Of a stretch of 64,000 nucleotides of DNA, positions 1-12,327 are shown piece after piece (the first letter of the stretch is position 1; every line of letters begins with the position of its first letter). Source of the stretch: Thalassia testudinum (taxonomy: Eukaryota > Streptophyta > Magnoliopsida > Alismatales > Hydrocharitaceae); the NCBI GenBank assembly GCA_037157565.1, contig JAZHRO010000019.1:20337001-20401000 (forward strand). The letters are read 5' to 3'. A program made the position numbers and the translations under genes. The notes under the pieces are model-generated. The model was not told the origin of the DNA. It ran no database searches and worked only from the letters and a program-made list of their open reading frames with translations.

Positions 1-660
1 AATTCTCATCCCTTCCTTCTCTTCTCTACCCCTCCAAAGCTCAAGAGAAGCTTGTCCCATACCCGGGATGCTTCTTGCGAGATAAAGTCTAAATTTTTGT
101 CCCCCTTCTGAAGTGGATCCCGCGACGACGACGATGTGTTGCTTCATCCTCCTTCGTCTAGGCGTCGTCCCGTCCGGCTCGTCCTCCAAGCAACCGTCGA
201 GGAGGATTTCTCTCTCCTTATTCTTTTTACTACTTTCTAGTGTAGTTTTGCTCGTCCTCCAAGCAATCGTCGAGGAGGACATTTCTCCCTCCATTCTTTT
301 AATGCTTTCTAGAGTAAATTTATCGCTTTCTAGTGTAGTTGTTTTATGCTTTCTAGTTGTAATGAACAATCTCCTCAATGATAAATTCTTTGTTTATTCT
401 ACATCACATTTTGATTTCTATGTGTAATATTCTCTCTCTCTCTTACCCTCTCTCTCTCTTCTATTTATTGCAAATAATTAGATAGTTTTAAATTGAATTA
501 CTTCATGACAAATAAAAAGAAACGCGTAGTTTTTAAATCAAACGTCCGCCTCCCTGTGTTCGACCCAAAATTTTAATTTCGGTATAAATTTTATTTGTTG
601 AACATGAATTCTTTGCTTTCAAGCTACAACGGCAGGTTTTCCAAAATCGAACACGTTAGC
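1..660. repeat. LTR-like repeat, copy 1 (cut by window start)
   Basis: This stretch resembles 1030-1690 in the same order: a GCTTGTCCCA block (near 49 and 1086), a GTCCTCCAAGC block followed by CGTCGAGGAG (near 180 and 1300), a TTACTACTTTCTAGTGTAG block, a CT-rich run, then a GTGTTCGACCC segment (558 and 1561). The CGTCGAGGAG part is repeated again near 250. The GTGTTCGACCC...GGTATAAA ending recalls the U5 end of Athila/Tat-type LTRs as I know them; that assignment is inference. No protein is encoded: the open frame here is low-complexity. Confidence 0.5.
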
Positions 661-800
661 ATAGCGATTTGTACGTTCAACAGGCACGACTCACGTGCAT
701 TCTCCACCGTCCATTCTTGATCCTACGGCCACAAGAGATCCTTGCTAGCTCCAGCACGACGGTGGGCGCCAACAAGCACACGGGATTCTCAACCGCATGA

Positions 801-840
801 TGCGATCAAAGGGCAGAGGATGCGATCAAAGGGCAGAGGA
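801..840. repeat. Perfect 20-bp tandem duplication
   Basis: The 20-bp unit beginning TGCGATCAAA and ending GGGCAGAGGA occurs twice back to back with no mismatch, and the next bases (TGCA) start a third copy. It lies in the presumed U3 upstream of the TATA box at 1007. Confidence 0.9.
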
Positions 841-1006
841 TGCACCACGTCTCAACGCTAGGGCGCATCGCACTTTATAGGCAAGATCTAAGTGTGTTGG
901 AGGTGCGATCTGAGCCGTTTGATCGCGATCGGATGGCCCATGATCCACCGAGAGATGTGGCACGAGTTCGGGGCTTGAAATACCTATTCTGCCCTCGATT
1001 TTCACC

Positions 1007-1014
1007 TATATAAA
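1007..1014 (+). promoter_or_regulatory. TATA box of left-end LTR copy 2
   Basis: TATATAAA followed by GGCCCATTATC and a pyrimidine-rich leader, the usual layout of a plant LTR core promoter. Transcription itself is inferred. Confidence 0.5.
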
Positions 1015-1690
1015 GGCCCATTATCTCCCATTCCTCTTCATCTCTTCCATTCTCTCCCTCACCACCTTCAAGGCTCTAGAGAGAGCTTGTCCCAAGCTTG
1101 GAATGCTCCTCCAGAGTAGAAATTAAATATTTTTCCTGCTTCCCACCCCTCTTCATGGAGTATCTCGTGGTCGTCCTCTCACCACCTTCTGGAAGAAGAC
1201 CCTTGCCACGACGCTGCCCTGCCCCATCCTCCATCCTCTAGTCCATTCTTTTTCGTTCAGTCTCTCACCACATTCGTCTAGGGCGTCGTCAAAGCGAGTC
1301 GTCCTCCAAGCGACCGTCGAGGAGTATGTCTCTTACCCCTTTATCTTTTACTACTTTCTAGTGTAGTTTTAATTTTGTAGTTACTTGTAATAGACCTTGC
1401 TCCATCCTATGAAATATTTTCTCTCTCTCTCTCTTTCTTACTTTGCAAGTAGATTAGCTAGGTAAAGTTAAAAATACCAAAAAAATCACAAAAGATAAAA
1501 ACACCAAAAATAAATAAAAAGAAAGCACGGATTTCCCAAACCAAATGTTTGCCACCCCGTGTTCGACCCGAGGCTCACCTCGAGCTTCGGTTATAAATCT
1601 TATCTAGTAGTGGATTTTTACACACTACAACGACGAGTTTCCAACTCAAATCTTTTTGCATACGAAATCATGCCTACCAGCCAGAGTTAG

Positions 1691-2287
1691 GGAAGACAAG
1701 GAAAGAACGATGAGTGTAATGGGTGAAACTAAATCCTAGGGGTGCAGAAGGTTGCTAGAGATAGAGGAGAGTGGGGTGCTTATCAGAGCAAGTGGAGGTA
1801 GGGAGCATCCAACATTGACTGACCAAATGCGAGGAAGGTGATAAAGTCCGATGAAGAAATCGACAAGGAAGATGAGGTGAAAGATGCTCGAGCTGTGGTT
1901 GATGAGGAGAATGGGGGAGAGAGGAAGAGAGTGGGCCACCCAATTTGATTGTTGGGTGGCTGGAAGAAGGGGCTCGAAGAAGCTCGTCAGAGCTGACGAT
2001 GATGCTTGCCAGAGACGAGGAATCTGAGGAGATTTTGGCCAGAAATTGACTGAGGAACTCTTGAGAACATGCCAGGACTTAAATAGAGGGTGTTGTGACC
2101 CTAAATTTAGGAGAATTGGAGAGATTACTTGCAGGTTTAGAAGCTTTCAACTTTAGAATTTGTGAGCATTGTTGGAGCTCTCCTCTCCATGTTAGGATCC
2201 AAGATTTGTTTCAAATGGTAGGGGATCTCCTAAAGATCAATTCCTCCAAGTTTGGAGGGATTTGAATAGGATTCAAGTGCAAAATCC
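1691..2287. other. Unassigned spacer, no gene seen
   Basis: Purine-rich sequence with GAAGAAG/GAGGAG runs, found once in the window. The minus-strand open frames at 1736-1943 are the CT-rich complement of these runs and match no domain I know. It lies between the left-end LTR-like repeat and the first 4.4-kb unit. It may be an old decayed element or unique DNA. Confidence 0.4.
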
Positions 2288-4157
2288 AAGAGATATCTTT
2301 AACTCATTGACATAGGTGACACTCTTTAACAACTCCCTCATCAATATAAGCCTAATATCCATGTGAAATATTGATGGAAGAATGACTTAATTAAAATCAA
2401 GCTTGCTAGGATAATCAAAACTATAAATACAACCTATCAATCTCATTATGACATGACTGATTTAGAAGTTTTTCCTCCAAATGGAGATGCAGATTTTCTC
2501 AATCGCCAATTTGCTCTAGTGAATGGGGAATGTCATTTCAAAAGATTACTGCCTTGGTAATGTTCAACATGTGTACAGAGTTAGACTTCACCCTCCAACA
2601 AACTTTATAGACCAATATTCCCACCATTATTCTCCTAAGCACATATTTTCTACAGGGCTCACAAAAGTACCTTGCATCCATCAAGATCACTATTTTCTTA
2701 GTTTTCTAGAGCAAATTGACACCACATTTGGCATTATTTCGAGCAATGATTTCAACCTTGTTGGTTAGCCTAGTTATGGTAGGGATTCAATATGAAGAGT
2801 GATGAGAACCTAGATATGGTAGGGATTCAATATGAAGAGAGACAAGAGTAGAGAGATTAGGGTGAGCAAAATAAGGAGTCCTAGCCAAATCTATCCCGAC
2901 CCGATTACAACACTTCTTAACATATGTTTTCTAATTATATGATAATAGGTCATTCAAATGAAAACTTATTTTTGACATTTTTAAGAAAAATCTTTTTGCA
3001 AATCTATAGATTGAGAATATGTTATAGTAAAGTGCATCATATTCTTTTCTTTAAGAATATTATTGTTTATTATGCATATACTATTCGAAAGATATGCTAA
3101 TTCCCAACATAAAAAAATCAAAACAAGCTATATATGAGCTTAACTCCTTGATAATTGATTAAATATTACATTTTTCCTAATATATATGTATGATTTGATC
3201 TTATTTCTGGTTGATTGTCATTTTGTAGAACATAGCAGACAAAAGTGTATAGGATTGAATGATATCATATCTCGATACAAATCTTTTCATTTAAAATGAA
3301 TGGTTTTGTAAATGTGCCAAACTTTGTCCATCATTTCTTCATGTCAGAATTTATTTTGAGCCACTATATAATCTCCTTTTCCCATCCCAAAAACACATCG
3401 ACCACAAATTTGTGGAGGTTTCTTGTTTTTCCTAAAAGGTGGGCACATCCCAATCCTTGACTTAGATTGATAAGCCATGGAGACATATGCTATTATTAGG
3501 AAAGAGAGAACTAGTAAACTTCAGAGCCATCTTGGAATTGCCACATTTTGAGAATAATTACCAATATAATCTTTCGGTGCCAATGACTTTGAAATGTATG
3601 TTGACATTTCATGTCTTTATAGTAAACACTTGTAATCCTTACAATGGTATGTTACTAATGGAAACTTGAAAAACTATTAGCTATCTATTGTCATATTGTA
3701 GTTGCTACATGCCATTACTCCTTTGAAACAATCCTATTGCTTGCTTTTATTATGATCAACTACTTTGTAAGAAAACTATAAGCATCTATCTCCTCAAAAG
3801 ACTGTAAGTGTCTTCTCATTGCAGTTACCTATATGGTTCTATATCATATAAGAAAATATTTACTGAGGTTATTAAACTTCCTCTACGTTAATGATGGTTT
3901 CTATACGATGAAGTTTACTTGTATGAAATTCTGATTGTTGCGAAGTATGTGATGACGCTATGGACTTTCCCAACTACTAATCCTAGATACCGTTATTCTG
4001 ATAGCCTTGCAAAATAATGAAAATGACAGAAGCTAATGCAGATCTGGTCATTGGATTAGAGAGGAAGGATGTCTGAAAGATAGAAATTCCATGGAATGTC
4101 ATCTCATATTACCTCTCCATAAATTTTGCATCATCATTTTAGATGCTCGTTAAAATA
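2288..4157 (+). repeat. 4.4-kb tandem unit 1, first segment
   Basis: First appearance of the long unit, starting with the AAGAGATATCTTTAACTCA marker seen again at 12328, 27411, 31636, 45016 and 53745. It runs through the marker blocks CAACAATCTTT-like, CCCACCA(C/T)TATTCTCC, GGATTCAATATGAAG (two copies of a 40-bp minisatellite near 2775-2845) and CTTTCGGTGCC. It is AT-rich with scattered short open frames of no recognisable family. It is interrupted at 4158 by a solo LTR and resumes at 6958. The plus strand is an arbitrary reading direction. Confidence 0.8.
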
Positions 4158-5530
4158 TGTTACGACCTGATTCCTGAATCCCTACGAGACATGAGAACCG
4201 GACCGACTCGACTGATCCTAAGACCCAGTCGTCCAACGAGAAAGTAACCAAAAGAACAGTAAAATAAACCACATTCATCATGCATGTAACTAACAGTAAC
4301 AAAAGTACAGCAGTAAAGAAAAGAACTACTACAGTACATACCACCACAATAGTAGAGAATTCAAACAGGTACAGAAATATGATGCTTACACTAAAAGAGT
4401 ACAAGTGTAACAAAATATACTCACTACAACAGAAAAATGGTACATCAAGTACAACACAAGTAGAACTACTGGGCTCTACTAGGCCCAGCACCCTCTGCAG
4501 CCACAGACTCTGGCTGCTCAACACCTGGTCCTGAAAAGGTGACAAAGGTGACACGTCAACGAAATGCTGAGTAGAGTGGCAACCAGCTAGCTAAGAAAAA
4601 CAGTAAGGGTAAACAAGTAGCTGTTGTTTTAATTTCTTTCATTATTTTACTCTTTCTTGGTTTATTTCTCAGGTCTTTCTCTTGATCTCGAATGTTCCTC
4701 GTGGGAACGATCTTGATTGCAGTCTTTTCCGAAAAGTAGAAGTAGCACGTGGTGCTCTCCTGGCTGAGAGAGTCCCTCATGGTGGTCCTACCCTCAGTCA
4801 ACCACCCCAAGGTCGCTGACAGGCGTAACGGTGACTACGGCATGCGCGATAAATGCACGGGTAGCTATCCTGCACTGGCATGCGGTCAGTCGTTTCCGTT
4901 AACGGGTGCGCCCAAAGCATAGCACGGAACCAGTATAGGGCAGAGCCCTCTCAGTAATAGGGGTCTAGCCCCTCCACAGTAACCAAACAGGGGTCTCGCC
5001 CCTCCACAGTCCGTGCACCCTCGCCTGACTACCTTGGTTTGCCTAGTGGGCCTAACAAGTCAGTGTAGGACGACTAGCAGAACCCCGGGGCTCGTGGGGT
5101 GGCTAGCACTCTCTCTACACTAGTAGCTCTCCCCGGTACTGTGTACGCGAGGGCCAAAAGTCGGTACAAAGTGGCCAGACCTAACCTCGGGTCCCTGGGG
5201 TGGCCAGCTCCGCTCTACACTAAACAAGGGGGACAGTCACTCTCCTTGGTACTTTGTACTCAAGGGCCAGCTCACTTCCCTAATTCCATTCTATTTACCT
5301 TTCAGGAGCTCTACTCCAAATTCCCCATAGGGTTCGTGCTCATATTCTCTAGCCAAGCCATTTTAGGTTTTATCATTTCAGCTTTATTCTCATATAGCCC
5401 GTGTTTCTAATATTTAATATACATTCATATACAAGTAGCTGTTATCCAATTACAGGCAAATATCATTATTCAATCTATCTTTCCAAGACTACAATTCATG
5501 TATTCACGACATTCGTTTTAGTGTTTCTGT

Positions 5531-5722
5531 TCCTAGGTTTCATGCCACACCCTAGGATCTATCATTCAATCTAGTTTTCCAGTCCTAGGATTCATGCCAT
5601 ACCCTAGGATCTATCATTCAATCTAGTTTTCTAGTCCTAGGATTCATGCCATACCCTAGGATCTATTATTCAATCTACTTTTCAGACCCTAGGATTCATG
5701 CCATACCCTAGAATCTATTATT
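5531..5722. repeat. 52-bp LTR minisatellite, about 3.5 copies
   Basis: Unit begins CCTAGGATCTATCATTCAAT and ends with ATTCATGCCATAC; successive units start at 5551, 5603 and 5655 and a decayed one near 5707. The same unit occurs in the other minus-oriented gypsy LTRs with different copy numbers. Confidence 0.85.
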
Positions 5723-6404
5723 TATCTTAAAGATGCATTAATGTTGGTAAATACCAAGGGAAGCCACTCTACCCGCAAAATCGGGAGTAATGGGGGTGTG
5801 ATCGGTAGGTCCGCGTGCCTCCGCAACCCCCAGAGCTGCAACGGGATGAGATCCTAACATAAGGATCAATCATAAGAAATCACTCAGAACAGGATACAAG
5901 TACTTTAAACAATTAGAGGAATAGTTTCTGAGAAGAACAAAATTTTAAACGTGGAAATCAGACCTCAAACGGACCCTAAACGGGTCAAAAATGACAACTC
6001 TGACCCAAATTAGATGTCCGGAACACCTTCCAGACATCTTAAAAGATGGTCCAGGTCATACCTTACTTCTGCGCTGCTCTTCAGACATCCAGGATCCCGC
6101 TGAACCGTCTGGACCTAGTTCTAGACCTCCGTCTATCACTCCGGACGTCTGGAGACGCTCTTCGCCGTCTGGTAACCTGCCTAGACGTCTGATCTGTGTG
6201 GGAGGGTGTGTCCTCGCGCCTTCCCGAACGAAACCTGCACGCGCATGCAAACACTCTCAACACGACACGTCTTAGGGCTTTCGGCGAAACGGCCTGCATG
6301 GCCGCATCCGCAAAAAGGAGGAAGATGAGGAATATCGTACCTTTCAGACGTCTGGATCTCACTCCAGACATCCCCCGTGCCGTCTGGACGTAGGTCCAGA
6401 CGTC

Positions 6405-6431
6405 TGATTCTGGGAGAATTTCCCAGAATCA
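6405..6431. other. Conserved LTR hairpin H2, copy A
   Basis: TGATTCTGGGA, a 5-nt loop, then TCCCAGAATCA: a perfect 11-bp stem. Counterparts occur in the gypsy LTRs at 8282, 25067, 33937, 48203, 51454, 56210 and 63452. Confidence 0.8.
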
Positions 6432-6957
6432 GGACCTCCTAGCCTTCCTTCTGCTGCGCAGGGCCGCGTCGCGCCACGCTTGCCCTCCTGCTGCCTGAGC
6501 TGCAGCAGCACCGAGGTAACTTTCCCCTGCACCACGCTCCCACTGCGCACCCGTCGGTCGGCCCTGGGCTACTCTGGCGAGTTTGCTCTCTCTTCCTCAC
6601 GCGCTCCACCTCTTCTCCCTCTCGTTGCACCTCCTCCTCCCCACGAGCACCCAGCAGCAGCTACTGCCCTCGCTCTCTCACTCTCACGCTAACACTGGAG
6701 AAGAAGGAGGAGACGGTGGAGTGGTTGGTGAGGGAGAGGGAAGGGGGAGAGGGTATTTGAAGGCGTCAGGGGAGAGAGAAAAGAAAAGAACGCCTGCAGG
6801 TCGGCAGGCGTAGTCTGCGCGCGCACGCGCGTAGACTCGCAATTGTACACCGCAAAAATTTAATTCCAGACGTCTAGGAAGGCATCTAGATGTCTGACCA
6901 GACGTCTGGACCAACTCCCAGACGTATTAAAAACATTTGATGTCGTGGGTCTTAACA

Positions 6958-7769
6958 AAATAGGACCCCACATTTCTTATGAAATTGGCCTCAAAAATTG
7001 ATTTTCACATTTTTAATACAAATAAGTTAGGTAATCAGCTAGGGAGTGCTTAATGTATTGCCAGTAATTTACTGTAAAATAAAGTAAATAATTAGGAGGC
7101 CTTAAAGGTTGTTTTCTTTTGCTTGTAACCACTACCAATACCAAGCCACTTTGACCAAATATAATTGATTAATTCTGATATAACAGCTAATTTACAAGCA
7201 TATTTGTTATCACATTATGAAAGGATATATATTAATGTGAACAATGTTTGTTGTAAAGTTAATTTGAAATAACAATTGAATAGAGAAATCAATGGTTAAA
7301 TTCTATCCTCTAAATTTTTAGGAAAGAGAGAAGTCCTTTTTATTTTTGAGTCATCAATTACGAGACACATCAAATTCGTCTATTTTATATCTACCACTGT
7401 ATTGAATCTTAAGGGAAAATTTTCATCATTAACGCTAACAAATGCACCAGTTCCAACCAATAAGAAACATGTATTATGGTATGAAGATGACAATGCAAAC
7501 CCGAAACAATAAAAACACTGAAAGAGTTCTAGGTTGTTGCTTGAGCTAAGTAATACGAAGTGCACAATTGGCCATGACATACACTGAAGATTCATTATCC
7601 AAACAATTGAACCGTAAAATGAAGATTAAAATACTACCTTAAGCTCAATAAGAGTTTAGAAATGTAAACAACTCAAAGTTAATTTGTAAAGAAACAAGTT
7701 CAATCCATAGTAATGCAACTACAATCAAACATAATGCACCCAAAGCAAAGATTTATGAAGAATGTACCT
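6958..7769 (+). repeat. 4.4-kb tandem unit 1, second segment
   Basis: Resumes the unit after solo LTR A with the GGACCCCACATTTCTTATG marker (also at 29342 and 46861) and runs through GAAGATTAAAATACTACC. On the minus strand, 7380-7595 has a 71-residue frame that recurs near 29757 with indels. It matches no family I recognise and is probably chance or a very old relic. Confidence 0.8.
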
Positions 7770-7983
7770 TGTTAAGACCCGTTTTGTCCTGAGCCTTTTA
7801 AGACGTCTGGACTGTCAGGCAGATGTCTGGTCAGATGTTTGGACAGTAGGCCAGACGTCTGGAAATCAAAATTTTTAGGTACGAGCTTGCATCTGTGCAT
7901 GGGCTGCGCGCAAACAGTACCTTCTCTTTTTCCTTCCCTTCTTCTATCTCTCCCTGCCTCCAGCGAACCCTAACCCTCACCCT

Positions 7984-7990
7984 TATAAGA
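7984..7990 (+). promoter_or_regulatory. TATA box of LTR copy B
   Basis: TATAAGA followed by a C/T-rich leader. Equivalent boxes occur at 24770 and 47894 in the other plus-strand LTRs, each just downstream of an AGACGTCT cluster. Confidence 0.6.
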
Positions 7991-9200
7991 CCCCCCTTCC
8001 TCCTCTCTCATTCACCCCACTCCAGCCGCTTCTGCCCTTCCCCTTCACCCCAGTGCGAGCGAGAGAGCACAAGAGCGGCGTCGAGGAGGAGTGGCGTGAG
8101 GAGAGGAGGAGGAGAGTGAGCTCGCGAGCTCATGTGGGAGCTCACCGGGAGCGTACGGCCAGAGTGGCGCACGTGAAGAGGAGTGCGTCTGGGGAGTCCT
8201 CCCCGACACTACTGCAGCCAGAGTTGTAGGCGAGGGGGTGAGGCATGGCCACGTGCGACGCGAGCGAGCGGGAGCAGGTTCTGATTCTGGGTTTTTCCCA
8301 GAATCAAACGTCTGGAGTGACGTCCAGACGATGGAGCAGACGTCTGGAGGCGATTCCAGACATTTGAGGAGAGGGCTTCGCGAAGGTATGTCCTCTTTGC
8401 GGATACAGCCATGCGAGCCACTCTGCTGCTACCCTGTTGCATCCCTTTTTTGAGGAGATTGTGTGGTGGCATTGCAGGATTTGTTTCGGGAAGGCGGGGG
8501 ACATGCCCTCCCATGCATTTCAGACGTCTGGGGAACTTACCAAATGATTGGAAGCACTTCTAGATGTCCGAATAGGTGGTCGAACGTCTGGAGCTAGGTC
8601 TAGACAGTCTAGAAGAGTTCCTGGATGTCTGGGGTGGACGCAGAGACTGAGGTACGATATTGGACACTTTTGATTCGTCTGGAAGTTGTTCCAGATGTCT
8701 GATTTTGCGTCAGTAACCCTGTTTTGACCTGTTTAGGGTTTGTTTGAGGTCCGTTTTACGCAAATAAGATACCGATGTTTTCCTTGTGAGTTCCTCTACT
8801 TGTTAGAAGGCTTTATATAATGTTCTGAATGTTCCATTATGATTGTTTCTTGTTATAGGACTTCGTTCCATTGCGGGTTCGGGGCTTGCTGAGGCACGTG
8901 AGCCTGCCATTCAAGCCCCCAATACTCCTGGGTTTACTGGTAGAGTGGCTTCCCCTAATTTAATTATAACCTAAATGCATGTGTGGCATGAATGATTAGA
9001 ACCTAGGATATGGCATGAATCCTAGGACGACAAACACTTGAAGTGTCTGTATTGGATGATTGAATTGCAGTCTTGAATGAGTAGATAGAATGACAACTGC
9101 CTGTAAATGAACAAAAGTTGCTTGTGAAATATGAAATACTTGTGCTAGTTAGCAGTTGCATGTGACTTTTCCATTGTATACGTTAAATGATATAACACGA

Positions 9201-9393
9201 GCTGCATGTGTAGAATTTGAGAATGGCAATATGAATGATAAAATATAAGCTGCATGTGTATAGCCTGAGAATGAAAATTTAAATGATAGAATACGAGCTG
9301 CATGTATATAACCTGAGTATGGAAATGTGAACGATAGAAATACAAGTTGCATGTGTATAACTTGAGAATGGAAATGGAAATGATGAAACCTGG
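9201..9393. repeat. 48-bp minisatellite private to LTR copy B
   Basis: Four units starting G(C/T)TGCATGT at 9201, 9249, 9297 and 9346, spaced 48, 48 and 49 bp. LTR copies C (near 25940) and E1 (near 49077) have a single copy at this place, so the expansion is specific to B. Because 48 is a multiple of three, it produces repetitive but meaningless open frames. Confidence 0.85.
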
Positions 9394-10613
9394 TATGGAA
9401 TGGCATGAGGCATATGAGCATGAACCCTAAGGGGGAATAGGAGTAGAGCTCCTAGAAATAAATAGAATGGATCTGGAAATGCATTGGGTAGTGTGCTGGC
9501 CCTTGAGTACATGGTACTAAGGGAAGCGCATGTTACCTCTTAGTGTAGAGGGGAGCTTGCCGCCCTTCGGGTTGAGACCCGGGGTGGGTTTGGCCACTTT
9601 GCACCGACTTGGTGGCCCTCGTATACACTGTACCGGGGAGAGCTACTATTGTAGGGAGAGAGCTAGCCACCCCACTGGGCCCGAGGTTTAGCTAGCCGCC
9701 CTACACCGACTTGTTAGGCCCACTGGGCAAGCCAGGGTAGTCAGGCGAGGGTGTGCGGATTGTGGAGGGGTGAGACCCTTGTTTGGTTCTTAGGGGCTAG
9801 ACCTCTGTTACTGAGAGGGCTAGGCCCTATAATGTTCCGTGCTGTACTTTGGGCGCACCCATTAGCGAAAACAACTGACCACGTGCCAGTGTAGGGTAGC
9901 TACTCATGCGTCTATTGCGCGTGCAGTAGTCACCGTTACATATGTTCGTGACCTTGGGGTGGTTGACTGGGTGTAAGATCACCACGGGGGACTCTCCCGG
10001 CCAGGAGAGCACCACGTGTGCCTTCTATTCTTCGAAAAAGACTGCAATCAAGATCGTTCCCATGAGGAACATTCGAGATGAAGAAAGAGATCTGATAAAT
10101 AAACCAAGTGGTGAAAAGGAATAATTAGTTAAAGAAAGTAATTGAAAAACAATAGCTACCTATCCACTTTTACTGCTTTAGTTAGTTGGTTGCCACTCTA
10201 CTCAGCGTTCACTAACTTTGTGTACTCATAACCCTTTTCAGGTCCAGGTGTTGAGCAGCCCGAGTCTACGGTAGCAGAGGGTGCTGGACCTAGTAGAGCC
10301 CAGTAGCTGTAGTTCTTTTGTTGTACTCCTTTTGTAGTAGTGAGTAGACTCTTATACCTTTATGTTCTGTACTTTTACGTTCTGTACTTTATGTTCCTAT
10401 ACCTTGTTACTTTCTACTGTTGTGGTGGTGATATGTACTATAGCAGTTTTTACTTCTTTACTGCTGTACCTTTTTACTGTTAATTGCATAGCATAGTGAA
10501 TGTAGTTTACTTTCCTGCTTTTTGGTTATTTCTCGTTGGACGACTGGGTCTTGCGATCAGTCAACTCGATCCGGTCTCGTGTCTTGTAGAGATTTGGGAA
10601 CCGGGTCGTAACA

Positions 10614-12327
10614 TACCTACAACCAGTTGCTTGCACTATAAGAGGCCCGGCAACTATTAAGTGCCTTATGTATACAACAATTATTACTTGAGTACTATGA
10701 CTTGTGTACGAAGTGCAACAAATTAAAATCATACGTTTGTGGAGTAGTATGTATAATAAAAGTTAATAAGGGAAGATTAATTAAAAGTTTGGCTACACGC
10801 TTTTCAATATAGTCAATTTTTGTTATCATGCTTCTTTCTCTTCTATGTTGAATGATGATCTATATTTTTCCAAATCTTGATTATTTTTTAGACTAAATTT
10901 TTTACTGAAACGCATATAATGAGTTGAATAAGAAATTATATGTAAAATCTATTTTAAATTAACTTGAGTGCAGTTTGACTAGAAACACTAGTTGAATTCC
11001 ACACAACATGTCCTTTTTATATCCAAGGGGAGTTGAAAGTTGATAGTGTTGCAAAATGGCTTCAAAACATTGATTTGAATTTGCTATTGTGATTAGAAAG
11101 TAAATTTATATCATCATTACCTCATGTTCTATCACAAGTTCTTGTTGACACTATGTAAGGATAGAATTGTGCCCTCCAGATTAAAAGTTTTTCTCAAAAA
11201 AAAAAAAAAATGATGCAACACATTAGGATAAAATTATATGTATATAAAACATGAAGCCTAAAGGAACAAATAATTTCTTCAAAAAAGCTTCTAGAAACCA
11301 AGAGTTTTTTATTATCATATTAGAATTGATTGAATGTCAAAACACCTATTTCATCGACATACTTTATGACAACCAAAATGAATAAAATAGAGAAAAAAAT
11401 TCCATACCAAATGTTTCGGTTAAGCAACGTACATCTATCATCAGAAAAATTGAGGCACCTAGTTTTTTCATATTTATCTTAAAATTAAATTACTTGAAGC
11501 ATTAAATATGTACATCATATATATTTGGAATATGTACTTGTTGAATGTAATGGAATCGAATTTGGTACCATATGCATTCCAATAAAAAGTAAGAAACTCC
11601 GCAAATTTAAAGTGTTAAGCCCTGATACAATGGAATAAAATGCACAAAGGAGAAACTATTCTCCAATAAAATATAATTCAAATGATCCTCATAATACATA
11701 GGATCATTAGGGTTTCCGAATAATGCAGAGAATTCTAGTGGAGTCTTCTAGCTTATTTGAGCATATTCCATGCTTCCCCTATGTGTTCATCCTCTCATTT
11801 TCATGTCTAAATAGCTATTGAAAAAAAAATGGTAGAACTTTGATCAATTTTTGGTACCCATACAATTAAATCATTTTTAATGTATACAATAAGTCAACAA
11901 ATACCAATAGAGAAAATTTTGAAACAAAAAATTTAATCTCATGTTTATTAGATATCCCACCATAATGGAAGTACCTAATTTTCCATTAACTTAACTCAAA
12001 TCTAATCTCTTTACAATCTACCATCTTATTACTATTCACAGATAAATCTAATACTTTCACTTGCTTCAATCGAAGTACATACGAGCACTCTCGTAGAGGT
12101 TAAATCACCTAACCAGTAACTCCTATCCTTGTGCTCCATCCAACACTTGTTCCTCAATCACAGACCATTGAAAGGGTTACAAATTGATCTGTGAATAACA
12201 TTACATCAATTAGTTAAACTCAACTTTCTTCTTTCACGTCCCCCAATGTGAAGTACCTTCTGCAAGTGAACCAATCGTCTACCTCCAACCTTAGCTTCTC
12301 TCTCCATGGCTTGTCTAGGGAAGAGAT
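10614..12327 (+). repeat. 4.4-kb tandem unit 1, third segment
   Basis: Continues the unit after LTR B: CAGTTGCTTGCACTATAAG, then GGAAGATTAATTAAAAGTTTG, GAATAAAATGCACAAAGG, TTGGTACCCATACAATTAAA and CTCTCGTAGAGGTTAAATCA. No coding potential is seen. Confidence 0.8.

Larger units (their letters stand above)
661..1690 (+). repeat. LTR-like repeat, copy 2, with putative promoter
   Basis: Second diverged copy of the left-end repeat, about 1.0 kb downstream of the first. It begins with GC-rich sequence and carries a TATA box at 1007. After that come the same blocks as copy 1: GCTTGTCCCA near 1086, CGTCGAGGAG near 1316, the TAGTGTAGTTTT block, a CT run and GTGTTCGACCC near 1561. The order U3-like, TATA, transcribed leader, U5-like fits an LTR read on the plus strand. 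Two copies spaced by about one LTR length suggest a tandem LTR arrangement. Terminal TG/CA ends are not resolved. Confidence 0.45.
4158..6957 (-). mobile_element. Gypsy solo LTR (copy A)
   Basis: A 2.8-kb sequence running TGTTACGACC...GTCTTAACA and flanked by the 5-bp duplication AAATA on both sides (4153-4157 and 6958-6962), with the 4.4-kb unit continuing on each side. It is collinear with the LTRs of the full gypsy element at 54092. It contains a 52-bp minisatellite, AGACGTCT palindrome arrays (near 6010-6410 and 6868-6925) and two conserved hairpins (6012-6039 and 6405-6431). With no internal region and a clean duplication, it is a solo LTR left by recombination between the two LTRs of one insertion. 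The open frames at 5991-6914 are by-products of the palindromes and GC-rich sequence. Confidence 0.9.
7770..10613 (+). mobile_element. Gypsy solo LTR (copy B)
   Basis: 2844 bp from TGTTAAGACC to GGGTCGTAACA, flanked by the 5-bp duplication TACCT (7765-7769 and 10614-10618). It is the reverse-complement family member of copy A, so it lies in the plus orientation. A TATA box is at 7984, palindrome clusters are at 7800-7862 and 8309-8700, hairpin H2 is at 8282-8306, and a 48-bp minisatellite is at 9201. No internal region is present, so it is a solo LTR. Open frames inside it, including the repeat-bearing ones on the minus strand at 9145-9512, are not genes. Confidence 0.9.

Noticed and set aside
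6001..6950. Palindrome arrays considered as a CRISPR array
   Set aside because: Spacing is irregular, the repeat is only 8-12 bp and self-complementary, variants are frequent, and the setting is plant LTR DNA without cas genes.
9145..9512. Minus frames with a 16-residue repeat
   Set aside because: Produced by the 48-bp minisatellite, whose length is a multiple of three; no start context or domain.
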